A stretch of DNA of 64,000 nucleotides from Coriobacteriia bacterium (GCA_007121015.1 SKMN01000025.1:1-64000), one strand, 5' to 3'; shown: positions 8,288 through 17,816, numbered from the stretch's first letter. The notes: generated by a model from the letters alone, not told the origin. Program-made: numbers and translations.

Positions 8288-9847
8288 GTGGGTGACACCG
8301 TTTCGGTCACGTTCCTTCCTTCCGGGATCGTCGCAGATGTCGCCCCCGGCTCGACGGTGCTCGAGGCCGCAGTCGCCGCGAGGACGTCCCTGCCTGCGCC
8401 ATGTGGCGGGCGAGGCAGGTGCGGACGGTGTGCGGTCAGGGTCGTCGAAGGATCGCTTGCTCCGCCGGACGAACATGAACTCGCGGCATTGGCGAGGGTG
8501 CGCGCGAGTCACGCACCGGTCCGCCTTGCGTGTCGCGCGTGCATCGAGGCGCCTGTCGTGGTGCAGTTGCTGGGCCGGACAGCCGCGACCCACGCCACCG
8601 GGGGACCCCCTGGGGGAGCACGTGCGCTCGCGGCAGCGGTAGACCTCGGGACGACCACCGTGGCCGTGCGCTTGCTCGATGTGACGTCAGGTATGGTCGT
8701 CGCCGAGTCGGTGGTGTCGAACGGCCAGGTCAACTGGGGTTCGGATGTCCTCTCCCGTATCACGGCGGCCCTCGAAGGGCACGGACCCGAGCTGAGTGAC
8801 GCGGCTCTCGACTCGATCACCGAGGCCCTCTCTGCCGCCACGGAGGCAGTCGGGCCCGATGGGTCCCCCGTGAAGCGTGTCGTCATCGCAGCGAATCCGG
8901 CGATGGCATCGCTCCTTACCGGAGCCGAGGTCGCCGGACTTGCTTCTCATCCGTTCTCGTCGGCACTCCATGCGGTCGATACCGCGGTCCTGGCCCGCTC
9001 GCTCGGCGTCGATTCGGTGCTGGTGGTGCCGCCGGTCGCTGCTTTCGTAGGTGGCGACCTCGTCGCCGGACTCCTGTCGGTCGGTCTGGCCGAGGGAGCC
9101 GATGGGGTCCTGTACGTCGATATCGGGACGAACGCCGAGGTGGCGTTCGCGCTGTCGGACCGGATACTCGTCTCGTCGGCTCCCGCGGGACCAGCGTTCG
9201 AAGGCTGGGGGATCGCGTGCGGCGGGACTGCAGGCGAGGGCGGCGTGAAGCGCGTCGACATCGACCGAGGCGAGCCAATGCTCCTCTATGACGGTCCCGC
9301 CCCCACCCACCTCACGGGCTCAGGGCTCCTGTCCGCCATCGCCGCGCTCCGCGCATCCGGTCAGGTCGATGCCGGGGGTTTGCTTTCCGAGGACGGCCCC
9401 CTCGCGCGCAGGATATTCGACAGCGACGGTGTGCGCGCCGTCTCGCTCGGAAGAGAGCCAGGCGATCGCTCACTCTTCCTCACGCAGCTCGATATCCGCG
9501 CCTTCCAGTCCGCGAAGGCTGCGGTCGCCTCGGCGGTCAGGTCGGTCGTGTCCGATTCGCAGACGGATGTCGCGCCCTCGCGGGCGATCGTGTCGGGAGC
9601 GTTCGGCGGGGCGATCGACACCGACCACCTCGTGGCCCTCGGGGTACTCCCGCGTGATGTCGAGGGCCGGATCGAGGTAGTGGCGGACGCGGTCCTGTCC
9701 GGGGCGAGCGACATGGCGTTCGATGCGGGACTCGTCAAAGATGCACATCGGCTCGTCGCTCGTGCCCATCACGTCGACCTTGCAGCGTCCGAGGGCTTCT
9801 CCGTGGGATTCGTCGAGGCGCTAGCACTCGAGCCATTCACTCTGTGA
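8288..9847 (+). CDS. RACo-like ASKHA protein with N-terminal 2Fe-2S ferredoxin domain (DUF4445)
   Basis: The 519-aa protein has an N-terminal ferredoxin domain with ligands in CGGRGRCGRC and a later Cys (CRAC), then a linker, then an ASKHA ATPase-fold region starting DLGTTTVAVRLLD with phosphate loops such as DIGTNAEVA. This is the architecture of RACo, the reductive activator that uses ATP to return Co(II) corrinoid proteins to the active Co(I) state in methyl transfer. GTG 8288 is the start, after AGGCGGG. No corrinoid protein or methyltransferase gene is visible nearby, so its client is unknown here. Confidence 0.85.
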   Translation: MGDTVSVTFLPSGIVADVAPGSTVLEAAVAARTSLPAPCGGRGRCGRCAVRVVEGSLAPPDEHELAALARVRASHAPVRLACRACIEAPVVVQLLGRTAATHATGGPPGGARALAAAVDLGTTTVAVRLLDVTSGMVVAESVVSNGQVNWGSDVLSRITAALEGHGPELSDAALDSITEALSAATEAVGPDGSPVKRVVIAANPAMASLLTGAEVAGLASHPFSSALHAVDTAVLARSLGVDSVLVVPPVAAFVGGDLVAGLLSVGLAEGADGVLYVDIGTNAEVAFALSDRILVSSAPAGPAFEGWGIACGGTAGEGGVKRVDIDRGEPMLLYDGPAPTHLTGSGLLSAIAALRASGQVDAGGLLSEDGPLARRIFDSDGVRAVSLGREPGDRSLFLTQLDIRAFQSAKAAVASAVRSVVSDSQTDVAPSRAIVSGAFGGAIDTDHLVALGVLPRDVEGRIEVVADAVLSGASDMAFDAGLVKDAHRLVARAHHVDLAASEGFSVGFVEALALEPFTL

Positions 9848-9946
9848 TCGCGCCTGTCATGTGTGAGGCGCTGTGTCGCAGACCGGCGGGCGTGGGATCA
9901 CAGACGCCGTTATGGCGGAACTCTCGAAACGATATCCCGGAAAGGC

Positions 9947-9976
9947 GAAGATCCCGGCCTTCGGGCCGGGATCTTC
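9947..9976 (+). terminator. Rho-independent-type terminator after the RACo-like gene
   Basis: A perfect 13-bp stem GAAGATCCCGGCC/GGCCGGGATCTTC with a stable TTCG tetraloop is followed by a T/C-rich tail (TCATTCC). It probably ends the xseA to RACo-like transcription unit. Confidence 0.8.
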
Positions 9977-10162
9977 TCATTCCTTCCCCTGCTTACCCCT
10001 GAGTCTCATGCGGGAGTTCGCGTCGGCTGCCTGGGTGCCGTACGCACATCGGGATGCCGGTCGCCGATGCCCGCCTCTTGTTGCCTTTCGGATTCCCCGA
10101 AAGGCGTTCGCTGGGAAGGGAAGCTGTTCTCTGAGAGGTAATCTACCCAATTTCGGAACAGG

Positions 10163-10180
10163 TTGCAACATTTGTTACAA
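10163..10180. promoter_or_regulatory. Palindromic operator candidate upstream of acs
   Basis: TTGCAACA-TT-TGTTACAA is a two-fold symmetric 18-mer with one mismatched base pair, in an AT-rich island inside GC-rich DNA, about 250 nt before acs. Its size and symmetry fit a homodimeric helix-turn-helix regulator. It is not a canonical FNR or CRP site. Confidence 0.4.
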
Positions 10181-10429
10181 GGATTCTTTCGCGTGTGCCC
10201 GGCAACGCGGCCGATCCGGCTCGCCGTTGCGCCGTCCACCGAGTCGTTGGCGCCGTCCACCTGATACGCCGGGGTGCGCCGTACCTGCGAACAGCTACCA
10301 TCGTGTGACACGCGCGACTCTGTAGCGACGAGTTCGCGTGTATGCGTGAAGGGGGCCGACCGGCATATGGAATCGATCCCGCCGGCAGGGTCAATGTCCG
10401 GATCGACCAGGGACTAAGGAGGCCAGGTT

Positions 10430-12424
10430 ATGACTGATGAGTCTACCTCGATCGAATCGACGATGAAGGAGCTGCGCGTCGTGGAGCCCGCAGACTGGGT
10501 CCGCGAGAAGGCGCACATCAAGTCGCTGGACGAGTACGAGGAAATGTATCAGCGTTCCGTCGACGACCCGGAAGGGTTCTGGGCCGAGATGGCCGAGGAG
10601 TACCTCCACTGGCACAAGAAGTGGGACAAGGTCGTCGATTGGGAGTTCGACACCCCCCGTGTCGAGTGGTTCAAGGGCGGCAAGACGAACGTCGCATACA
10701 ACTGCATCGATCGCCACCTCACGACCTGGCGCAGGAACAAGGCTGCTCTGATCTGGGAGTCGGACGAGGGCCGTTCGAAGATCTATACCTACCAGTCGCT
10801 CTACTACAAGGTGTGCCGCTTCGCGAACGTCCTCAAGAAGCACGGCGTCAAGAAGGGCGACCGGGTTGCCATCTATCTGCCGATGATCCCCGAGCTCCCG
10901 ATCGTCATGCTCGCGTGTGCCCGCATCGGCGCGATCCACTCCGTGGTGTTCGGCGGCTTCTCCGCACAGGCGCTCCGCGACCGCATCCAGGACTGTGAAG
11001 CGAAGCTTCTCGTCACCGCCGATGAAGGCATCCGCGGTGGGCGCGTCGTCCCGCTCAAAGCGATGGCCGACGAAGCTCTCCTCGAGTGCCCGTCCATCGA
11101 CTCGGTCATCGTCGTGTCGCGTGCTCAGACGCGCGTGGACATGGAGCCCGAGCGCGACTACTGGTATCACGAGGAGGTCCGTGCCGACGACATCTCGAGC
11201 CACTGCGATATCGAGTGGGTCGACGCGGAAGACCCTCTGTTCATCCTTTACACTTCGGGCTCGACCGGCAAGCCCAAGGGTGTCCTTCATACCACCGCTG
11301 GTTACCTCCTCTTCGCGACGATGACGTTCAAGTACACGTTCGACTATCACGACGACGACGTCTTCTTCTGCACTGCAGACATCGGATGGGTCACCGGACA
11401 CAGCTACGTCGTGTATGGCCCGCTCTCCCTCGGTGCGACCTCGCTCATGTTCGAGGGCGTCCCGACGTACCCGGATGCGGGACGGTTCTGGGCGATCGTC
11501 GACAAGCACGGCGTCAACCAGTTCTACACCGCTCCCACCGCGATCCGCGCCCTCATGAAACTTGGCGAGGAGTGGCCCGCTAAGTACGACCTGTCGACCC
11601 TCAGGGTGCTTGGCACCGTCGGCGAGCCGATCAACCCCGAGGCGTGGATGTGGTACTACCGCATCGTCGGCCGCGAGCGGATACCGATCGTCGATACCTA
11701 CTGGCAGACGGAGACCGGCGGCCACATCATCACGAACCTCGCCGGTGCCACTCCGATGAAGCCGGGCTCCGCGACGCGTCCGTTCTTCGGGATCCAGCCC
11801 GTCGTGCTCAATGAGGACCAGACCGAGACCGAGGTAGGGTCCGGTGGCCGCCTCTGCATCAAGTACCCGTGGCCCGGCATGCTTCGCGGCACGTGGGGTG
11901 ATCCGGAGAACGCGCTCATCAAGGGTGTCTACTTCACGACGTTCCCCGGCCACTACTTCACCGGTGACGGTGCCCGCAAGGACGAGGACGGCTACTACTG
12001 GCTCCTCGGCCGTGTGGACGACGTCATCAACGTATCCGGTCACCGCATGGGGACCGCGGAGGTGGAGAGCGCGCTCGTAAGCCAAGCGTCAGTGGCAGAG
12101 GCCGCGGTCGTCGGCTATCCGCACGAGATCAAGGGCGAGGGCATATACGCCTACGTCATCCTCAAAGGTGGCGTCGATGTCGACGAGGCCGACCTGCGCA
12201 AGCAGCTCGTCGGACACGTGCGGCAGGAGATCGGTCCGATTGCGAGCCCCGACTTCATCCACTTCGTGCCCGAGCTGCCCAAGACGCGTTCCGGCAAGAT
12301 CATGCGACGCATCCTGCGCAAGATCGCGGCTGGCGAGAAAGACATGGAGGCGTTCGGCGACATCTCCACGCTCGCCGACCCGTCGATCGTCCGCACGATC
12401 CTCGACACTCGTCCGAGCGATTAG
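10430..12424 (+). CDS. acs: Acetyl-CoA synthetase (AMP-forming)
   Basis: The 664-aa adenylate-forming enzyme converts acetate, ATP and CoA to acetyl-CoA, AMP and pyrophosphate in the cytoplasm. The P-loop-like A3 motif is [20 protein letters not shown] follows; the hinge and A8 region is seen in [18 protein letters not shown]; and the C-terminal [11 protein letters not shown] contains the catalytic lysine that is acetylated for control in many bacteria. Length is typical. The ATG follows CTAAGGAGG. It is monocistronic between two hairpins. It may assimilate acetate or run in an acetate-producing direction. Confidence 0.96.
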   Translation: MTDESTSIESTMKELRVVEPADWVREKAHIKSLDEYEEMYQRSVDDPEGFWAEMAEEYLHWHKKWDKVVDWEFDTPRVEWFKGGKTNVAYNCIDRHLTTWRRNKAALIWESDEGRSKIYTYQSLYYKVCRFANVLKKHGVKKGDRVAIYLPMIPELPIVMLACARIGAIHSVVFGGFSAQALRDRIQDCEAKLLVTADEGIRGGRVVPLKAMADEALLECPSIDSVIVVSRAQTRVDMEPERDYWYHEEVRADDISSHCDIEWVDAEDPLFILYTSGSTGKPKGVLHTTAGYLLFATMTFKYTFDYHDDDVFFCTADIGWVTGHSYVVYGPLSLGATSLMFEGVPTYPDAGRFWAIVDKHGVNQFYTAPTAIRALMKLGEEWPAKYDLSTLRVLGTVGEPINPEAWMWYYRIVGRERIPIVDTYWQTETGGHIITNLAGATPMKPGSATRPFFGIQPVVLNEDQTETEVGSGGRLCIKYPWPGMLRGTWGDPENALIKGVYFTTFPGHYFTGDGARKDEDGYYWLLGRVDDVINVSGHRMGTAEVESALVSQASVAEAAVVGYPHEIKGEGIYAYVILKGGVDVDEADLRKQLVGHVRQEIGPIASPDFIHFVPELPKTRSGKIMRRILRKIAAGEKDMEAFGDISTLADPSIVRTILDTRPSD

Positions 12425-12450
12425 GCACGCTGGCGTCTACCAGCACTGAC

Positions 12451-12493
12451 GCCGGACCCCGGAGTTCCTCGGTGAGGAGCCCCGGGGTCCGGC
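12451..12493 (+). terminator. Hairpin terminator after acs
   Basis: A perfect 12-bp stem GCCGGACCCCGG/CCGGGGTCCGGC with a larger loop that itself contains CTC/GAG pairing lies 26 nt after the acs stop. There is no long T tail. Confidence 0.7.
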
Positions 12494-12593
12494 TCGTGCG
12501 AGCCCGGAGACGTTGCGTCGCAGAGTGTCGGTTCGTGGTAGACTTTCGTGCGACTTTCTGTGTGATCAGTGATAAGAAAGGACGAACCCCTTT

Positions 12594-13661
12594 ATGGCCT
12601 TCAACGACCTCTTCTTGCGTGCCGCTCGCCTCGAGCCGACGGAACGGACCCCCGTTTGGATGATGAGGCAGGCAGGCCGCTACATGGCCGAGTATCGCGC
12701 GATCCGTGAGAGGTACGGCTTCCTCGAGATGTGTCGTACGCCGGAACTTGCCGTCGAGGTCACGCTCCAGCCGGTCGACCTCATCGGCGTGGACGCTGCG
12801 ATCCTCTTCTCCGACATCCTCGTCTCGTTCCCGGGCATGGGCCTCGATCTCGAGTTCGCCAAGGGCGAAGGACCGGTCATCCACAACCCGATACGGACCG
12901 TCGAGGATGTGGAGAAGTTGCACGTGGCCGACGCGTACGAAGCGACCGGGTTCGTGATGGAGGCCATCTCGATCCTTCGCAGGGAACTCGAGAACAAGGT
13001 CCCGCTCATCGGTTTCGCCGGAGCGCCGTTCACGCTCGCAAGCTACGCGATCGAAGGGCATGGCACGCGCGATTACGAGTACACCAAGGCTCTCATGTGG
13101 GGAGAGCCCGCCGCGTGGGACACGCTGATGACCAAGTTCAGCGACACGACGATCGCGTACTTGAAAGCCCAGATCGACGCCGGTGCGCAGGTCGTGCAGC
13201 TCTTCGACAGCTGGATCGGGTATGTCGCGCCGCGGGACTACGAGCGCTACGTGCTTCCGCACACCACGCGCGTCCTCGCCGAGGTCAAGGCACACGGCGA
13301 TGCGGTCACACCCGAGGGCGTTCCGGTCATACACTTCCCCAACGGTGCCACGTCCATGCTCGACCTTGCACAGCAGGCGGGTGGCGACATCATCGGCGTC
13401 GACTGGCGCATCGATATGCGCAAGGCGGTCGAGCTCATCGACCCGGCCTTCGGCATCCAGGGCAACATCGATCCGGTCGGACTGTTCGCGCCTGACGAGG
13501 AGCTCGAGCGCATGGTCGTTGAGATCCTCGAGGCTGTGGGCACGAGGCCGGGTCACATCTTCAACCTCGGCCACGGCATCCACAAGACGAGCGATCCGGA
13601 GAAGGCCAAGAAGATGATCCAGTACGTGCACGAGCACTCCGATCGCATCCGGGGTGGGTGA
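12594..13661 (+). CDS. hemE: Uroporphyrinogen decarboxylase
   Basis: The 355-aa enzyme decarboxylates uroporphyrinogen III to coproporphyrinogen III. It begins with the family signature PVWMMRQAGRYMAEYR near residue 20 and has the conserved ILFSDILV segment, with Asp as the catalytic residue, and GFAGAPFTLASY. Length is standard. It is the first gene of hemE-hemH-hemY; the stop overlaps the hemH start (ATGA). Confidence 0.95.
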   Translation: MAFNDLFLRAARLEPTERTPVWMMRQAGRYMAEYRAIRERYGFLEMCRTPELAVEVTLQPVDLIGVDAAILFSDILVSFPGMGLDLEFAKGEGPVIHNPIRTVEDVEKLHVADAYEATGFVMEAISILRRELENKVPLIGFAGAPFTLASYAIEGHGTRDYEYTKALMWGEPAAWDTLMTKFSDTTIAYLKAQIDAGAQVVQLFDSWIGYVAPRDYERYVLPHTTRVLAEVKAHGDAVTPEGVPVIHFPNGATSMLDLAQQAGGDIIGVDWRIDMRKAVELIDPAFGIQGNIDPVGLFAPDEELERMVVEILEAVGTRPGHIFNLGHGIHKTSDPEKAKKMIQYVHEHSDRIRGG

Positions 13662-14755
13662 TGACGATGGGCGGAAACGGCAACGGGCAGGGGAGCATGT
13701 CGACCGGATCAGGCGGACACCAGCCGAAGGCACCAGACGAGCCGGTGAGCATCGAGTCCGCGACCGGGGACGCTGCTCGACCAACGACAGCTGTCCTGCT
13801 CATCGGCTACGGCGGCCCGGATTGTCTCGATTCGATCGAGCCGTTCTTGCGTCGCCTGATGGGCAGGGAGCCGACACCGGAGGTCCTAGAAGAGGTCCGG
13901 CGACGGTACCTTACGATCGGCGGTTGTTCGCCGATGTTGCCCTTGGCACACGAGCTCGCCGCCGGCATCGAGCGTCGCCTCATGGAGAAGGAACTCCCGG
14001 TGCCGGTAACGTTCGGGATGCGGTACTCGCAGCCGTTCATCGGCGACGTGTTGCGCGGGATGTATGCGGCGGGTATCCGCAAGGTGGTCACGGTACAGCT
14101 TTCGCCGTACGAGTCGGAGATATCGACAGCCGCAGCGCGTGAGGCGGTCGCCGAGGTGCTCCCCGAGCTGCCCGACATGGAGGTCGTGCGTGCGGACCTC
14201 CTCCACACGCTGCCGGCGTTCGCGGGGCTTCTCACCGCGGGGGCGGCGACCGCTATCTACGAGATCAAGGACCTCGATCCGAAACTCATGATCTTCACGG
14301 CGCACAGTCTGCCGGTGTCCGATGTCGAGAAGGACGATTCGTACGTCGCTCAGCTGCGTGAAGTGCTCGACCGTGTTGTCATGGGCTTGCAGATGGGCGA
14401 GGGACACGACCTCGACGGAAGCGATCCGTCGCTGCCGGGTATCCAGGCTTACGGGAACCTCGGCGAACCGCAGCCATGGGTGTTCGCGTACCAGTCCAAA
14501 GGGCGGAAGCCGGGAGCGTGGCTCGGGCCTGACCTCGACGACGTGATCGACGCCGCCATCGAGGGTGGCTACGCCGGCGTTGCGCTGTGTCCGATCGGTT
14601 TCGCGGTCGAGAACATGGAGACGAAGTACGATCTCGACGTCGTCGCTGCTGACCGGTTGCTCCAGCACGACATCGAGTGCATCCGGGCTGATCTGCCCAA
14701 TGCCGAGCCGCTCATGGTCGAGGCGATCGCTGATATGGTCGAGAGTCTGCTGTAG
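13658..14755 (+). CDS. hemH: Ferrochelatase (probably coproporphyrin ferrochelatase)
   Basis: The 365-aa protein inserts ferrous iron into a porphyrin ring. Family features are LIGYGGPDCLDSIEPFLRR, the YLTIGGCSPM region, TAHSLPVSD with the catalytic His, and PIGFAVENMETKYD. An extra N-terminal stretch of about 40 Gly/Ser/Pro-rich residues precedes the domain and may be partly untranslated; downstream GTG or ATG starts cannot be excluded. In Actinobacteria and Firmicutes this enzyme normally acts on coproporphyrin III, consistent with the adjacent oxidase gene. Translation is coupled to hemE by ATGA. Confidence 0.92.
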   Translation: MMTMGGNGNGQGSMSTGSGGHQPKAPDEPVSIESATGDAARPTTAVLLIGYGGPDCLDSIEPFLRRLMGREPTPEVLEEVRRRYLTIGGCSPMLPLAHELAAGIERRLMEKELPVPVTFGMRYSQPFIGDVLRGMYAAGIRKVVTVQLSPYESEISTAAAREAVAEVLPELPDMEVVRADLLHTLPAFAGLLTAGAATAIYEIKDLDPKLMIFTAHSLPVSDVEKDDSYVAQLREVLDRVVMGLQMGEGHDLDGSDPSLPGIQAYGNLGEPQPWVFAYQSKGRKPGAWLGPDLDDVIDAAIEGGYAGVALCPIGFAVENMETKYDLDVVAADRLLQHDIECIRADLPNAEPLMVEAIADMVESLL

Positions 14756-14770
14756 GCGATCTCGTATACG

Positions 14771-14808
14771 GACGGGATCGGGTCACGGGGACGGGATCGG
14801 GCCACGCG
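14771..14808 (+). repeat. Two tandem 19-bp repeats between hemH and hemY
   Basis: GACGGGATCGGGTCACGGG is followed at once by GACGGGATCGGGCCACGCG, 17 of 19 bases identical. It sits in the short hemH-hemY gap and has no evident function. Confidence 0.6.
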
Positions 14809-14839
14809 TGGTCCGGTATCAGACGCAAGGAGCGTGCGC

Positions 14840-16333
14840 ATGAAGCACATAATCGTCATCGGGGGAGGCGCTGCGGGTCTAGGCGCTGCGTTCAAGGTGA
14901 AGCGGGCAGCCGATGAAGGTCACGACGTGACCTTCACGCTCGTGGAGAAGGACCCGCGCCTCGGCGGCAAGATCGCCTCGGACATGGTGCCGGATCCCGA
15001 AGGAGCTGGCGATTTCATCGTCGATGGCGGTCCGGACTGTTTCCTCACCGAGAAGCCGGGCGTCCACCGGATCGCCAAGCTACTCGACATCTTCGACGAG
15101 GAACTGCCCACCGATGACTCGCGCAAGCGGACCCACATCCTGTCCCGCGGAGGACTCCACGACCTTCCCGACGGCGTGATGATGTTCGCGCCGACCAAGT
15201 TCGTCCCGTTCGTGACCACTGGGCTGTTCTCGTGGCCAGGCAAGATACGTATGGGTATGGACCTGTTCATCCCCAAGAAGAAGTGGCCCGAGGGCGAACG
15301 CATCGACGAGACGCTCGAGAGTTTCGTGACGCGCAGAATGGGTCGGGAGTGCCTCGACCGGCTTGCCGAGCCGCTCGTGGGCGGCGTCCACGCGTCCGAC
15401 CCCGCGAAGATGAGCCTGGCCGCGACGTTCCCGCGCCTGCTCGACATGGAGCAGACGTACGGGGGCATGATCAAGGGCTTCCTCGCCGCGCGCAAGAAGG
15501 TCGAGGAGATGCGCAAGAAGTATCCGCCCAATCCGGGCGCCAAGCCACGTACCTTCTTCACCTCGTTCGATTCGGGTATGCAACGCCTGACCGACGCGAT
15601 GGCCGACGCAGCGGGTCGTGACCGCATGCGCACCGGTGTAGCGGTGAGCGCTATCGAGCGCGACGGCAAGCGATGGGTCGTCACGCTCGAGGACGGCGAG
15701 CGTATCGAGGGCGACGGCGTCGTTGTCGCGACCGAATGCTGGGCGGCCGCACCGCTCATGCGTTCCGTCGACACTGCGATCGCTGATGCGCTCGAGGGCA
15801 TCGAGTCGTCTTCATCGGCCACTATCTCGCTCGCCTTCAAGGAGGACGAAGTCGGCATCGACATGGATGCGTTCGGTCTGCTCTGCCCGGTCATCGAGAA
15901 ACGGAAGATGATGGCAGCCACGTTCTCCTCGACGAAGTGGCCGGGGCGTGCACCTACCGGTCGCGTCCTTATGCGCGGCTTCGTGGGCGGCCCTCACAAC
16001 CAGGCCATCATGGAAGAGAGCGACGAACGTCTCGTGGAGATCGTACTCTCCGAGATGCGCGACATCCTCGGCGTGAAAGGCGATCCGCTGTTCAGCCGCG
16101 TTTACCGGTGGCACCTCGGCATGCCGCAGTACACGATCGGTCATCTCGACAGGGTCGAGACGATGGAGTCGCGCGCACGCGAGATCCCGGGCCTGTGGCT
16201 CGGCGGAGGGTCGTACCGGGGCGTCGGCATCCCCAACTGCATCGAGGGTGGCGAGGCCGGCGTGAGCAAGATCCTGGGCGAGTGGGGGATCGAGCTGGCC
16301 GAGGACTCCGTCGAGCAGAAGCGCTACTACTAG
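14840..16333 (+). CDS. hemY: Coproporphyrinogen/protoporphyrinogen oxidase (HemY/CgoX family)
   Basis: This 497-aa FAD flavoprotein of the amine-oxidase superfamily opens with the dinucleotide-binding loop IIVIGGGAAGLGAAF, and the usual glutamate ends the second strand (VEKDPRLGGK). The C-terminal FAD loop is WLGGGSYRGVGIPNCIEGG. It oxidises coproporphyrinogen III, or protoporphyrinogen IX, to the porphyrin. The start is ATG 14840, 7 nt after AAGGAG; an in-frame GTG 6 nt upstream is less well spaced. It is probably co-transcribed with hemE and hemH. The family classically uses O2, which is notable in an apparently anaerobic genome. Confidence 0.9.
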   Translation: MKHIIVIGGGAAGLGAAFKVKRAADEGHDVTFTLVEKDPRLGGKIASDMVPDPEGAGDFIVDGGPDCFLTEKPGVHRIAKLLDIFDEELPTDDSRKRTHILSRGGLHDLPDGVMMFAPTKFVPFVTTGLFSWPGKIRMGMDLFIPKKKWPEGERIDETLESFVTRRMGRECLDRLAEPLVGGVHASDPAKMSLAATFPRLLDMEQTYGGMIKGFLAARKKVEEMRKKYPPNPGAKPRTFFTSFDSGMQRLTDAMADAAGRDRMRTGVAVSAIERDGKRWVVTLEDGERIEGDGVVVATECWAAAPLMRSVDTAIADALEGIESSSSATISLAFKEDEVGIDMDAFGLLCPVIEKRKMMAATFSSTKWPGRAPTGRVLMRGFVGGPHNQAIMEESDERLVEIVLSEMRDILGVKGDPLFSRVYRWHLGMPQYTIGHLDRVETMESRAREIPGLWLGGGSYRGVGIPNCIEGGEAGVSKILGEWGIELAEDSVEQKRYY

Positions 16334-16362
16334 GGGCCTGAGCGTTCCGAGCAGACCGCGGG

Positions 16363-17169
16363 CTACCCGGTCGCGGCTACTATCTCGGCGATGAGGGAGT
16401 GGAGCGTGGGGTTGGCGGTGATGATGCCGGTCGAGGTGACCGACCACTCCTCGCCGTCGATGCCGGTCACGTGCGCTCCTGCCTCGCGACAGATGACCAC
16501 GCCCGCCGCGGTGTCCCACGGCTTGAGCCCGAACTCCCAGAAGCCGTCGGCCCGGCCGGTGGCGACGTGCGTGCAGTCGATGGCGGCGGAGCCGTCGCGC
16601 CGGATACCGTGTACCGGGGCGCGCAGGAACGCCGTGAGCGCGGAGATCTGCCGGTCGAGCAGGGCGCCGCGGTCGTAGGGGAACCCGGTGACGAGCAGCG
16701 CCTCGTCGAGCCGTGGAGCGTCGGTGCAGTGGACCAGCTCGCCGTCACGCTGGGTGCCGAGCCCTGTCGCGGCGGCGATGGTCTCTGCGAGTGGGACGTT
16801 GGCTACCGCACCCGCGACGGGTACGCCATCGCGTAGCAGCGCCACGGAGACGGAGTACGCCGGAAAGCCGTGCACGAACGAGGTCGTGCCGTCGAGAGGG
16901 TCGACGCACCACACCTCCGGGTCGGTGAGCGAGCCGCGTGCGGCGCCGGTGATGTCGTGGACCTCCTCCTCTTCGATCACGAGGCGAGCGCCCGGGTCGC
17001 GGGCGACGATGGCCTCCCACACCGCGACGCCGGCGGCGATGTCGGTCTCGGTCACGAGGTCGGTCGCCGAGGACTTCGCGCGGATCCGGCCGGTCGAGCC
17101 CTCGGCGGAGCGCACCCGCGCGGCCCCGGCCTCGGCGGCTGCTGTCGCTGCGGCCAGTTCTTCGTGCAT
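16363..17169 (-). CDS. Inositol monophosphatase family protein
   Basis: The 268-aa metal-dependent sugar/inositol phosphatase has the motif-1 glutamates in VIEEEEV, motif 2 as WCVDPLDGTTSFVHG (metal ligands Asp-x-x-Asp) and motif 3 near GLKPWDTAAG. It could act on inositol-1-phosphate, fructose-1,6-bisphosphate or PAP; the sequence does not decide. The gene is convergent with hemY, with a 29-nt gap, and follows the hydrogenase protease gene on the same strand. Confidence 0.88.
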   Translation of the reverse strand: MHEELAAATAAAEAGAARVRSAEGSTGRIRAKSSATDLVTETDIAAGVAVWEAIVARDPGARLVIEEEEVHDITGAARGSLTDPEVWCVDPLDGTTSFVHGFPAYSVSVALLRDGVPVAGAVANVPLAETIAAATGLGTQRDGELVHCTDAPRLDEALLVTGFPYDRGALLDRQISALTAFLRAPVHGIRRDGSAAIDCTHVATGRADGFWEFGLKPWDTAAGVVICREAGAHVTGIDGEEWSVTSTGIITANPTLHSLIAEIVAATG

Positions 17170-17205
17170 CGGAAACCCCCCTCGGACGGCATGGTCGGGG
17201 TGCGT

Positions 17206-17754
17206 CTACCTGCCGGGCATCTCGTTCTTGGTACGGATCGCCTCGATTATGGCGGCGCCCTCGGTGCTCTCGGTGCGCGGCGTCGCGGAGACACCGTGCT
17301 CGCCGAGCACTGTGAACACCGCATCGACGGCGAGTGGGAGCGCGGCCTCGACCTCGGGGGTGAGTTCGGTGACCCACTGCTCCATACTGCCGACCTGTAT
17401 CCCGATACACTCGGCCTCCGGACGGATGCCCGTGAACTCGGCCGCCTGTAGCACATCCACGAAGCGGATGTCGTGCAGTGAGTGCATGATCTGGTTGGGA
17501 GCGAGATCGTCCGGGGCGAGCTGCATCACGGTCCCCGGCGGATGCCCGGTGCGATCGATCGCGTCGACCACGATGACGAGGTCGACGCCACGGAACATGT
17601 TGAGGATGCCCAGCCCCATGGTCCCCGCGTCGACGACCTCGACGCTGTCGGGGAAGTCGAAGCCCGACATGAGGGCCTCGGCCACGCGTACCCCCACTCC
17701 CTCGTCGGTCATGAGCGGGTTCCCGATGCCGAGGATCAAGATACGCTTCGCCAC
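17206..17754 (-). CDS. Hydrogenase maturation endopeptidase (HyaD/HybD/HycI family)
   Basis: The 182-aa protein cleaves the C-terminal tail of a [NiFe] large subunit after nickel insertion. It has the N-terminal signature ILGIGNPLMTDEGVGVRV with the nickel-sensing Glu/Asp, VVDAGTMGLG, and IVVDAID, then HSLHDI with the second metal-binding His. The start is GTG 17754 with GGAGAG upstream. Its likely client is the minus-strand large subunit about 2 kb upstream, which has a 20-residue tail; the HydA large subunit at 45 kb has no tail to remove. Confidence 0.9.
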   Translation of the reverse strand: MAKRILILGIGNPLMTDEGVGVRVAEALMSGFDFPDSVEVVDAGTMGLGILNMFRGVDLVIVVDAIDRTGHPPGTVMQLAPDDLAPNQIMHSLHDIRFVDVLQAAEFTGIRPEAECIGIQVGSMEQWVTELTPEVEAALPLAVDAVFTVLGEHGVSATPRTESTEGAAIIEAIRTKNEMPGR

Positions 17755-17816
17755 GAGCAGACTCTCCGTTCGTCGTCGGTCACGTCGACCACTCTAGCGC
17801 AGTGCTATGGAGTCGC

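Larger units (their letters stand above)
9848..10429. other. 582-bp intergenic region upstream of acs
   Basis: I find no convincing gene here. It holds a terminator (9947-9976), a 9-bp hairpin GCCTTTCGG/CCGAAAGGC (10083-10105) of unknown role, a near-perfect palindrome TTGCAACA-TT-TGTTACAA (10163-10180), and the strong ribosome site AAGGAGG before acs. The ORFs called across it have no family features. The first part of the 9873 ORF (ITDAVMAELSKRYPG) looks mildly protein-like but runs into the terminator. Confidence 0.6.

Noticed and set aside
9873-10325. 150-aa ORF in the acs upstream region
   Set aside because: Its first third looks mildly protein-like, but it runs through a strong terminator and the palindrome, has no ribosome site and no family pattern.
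10391-12085. 564-aa antisense ORF (minus strand)
   Set aside because: It mirrors acs, whose motifs are unambiguous on the plus strand.
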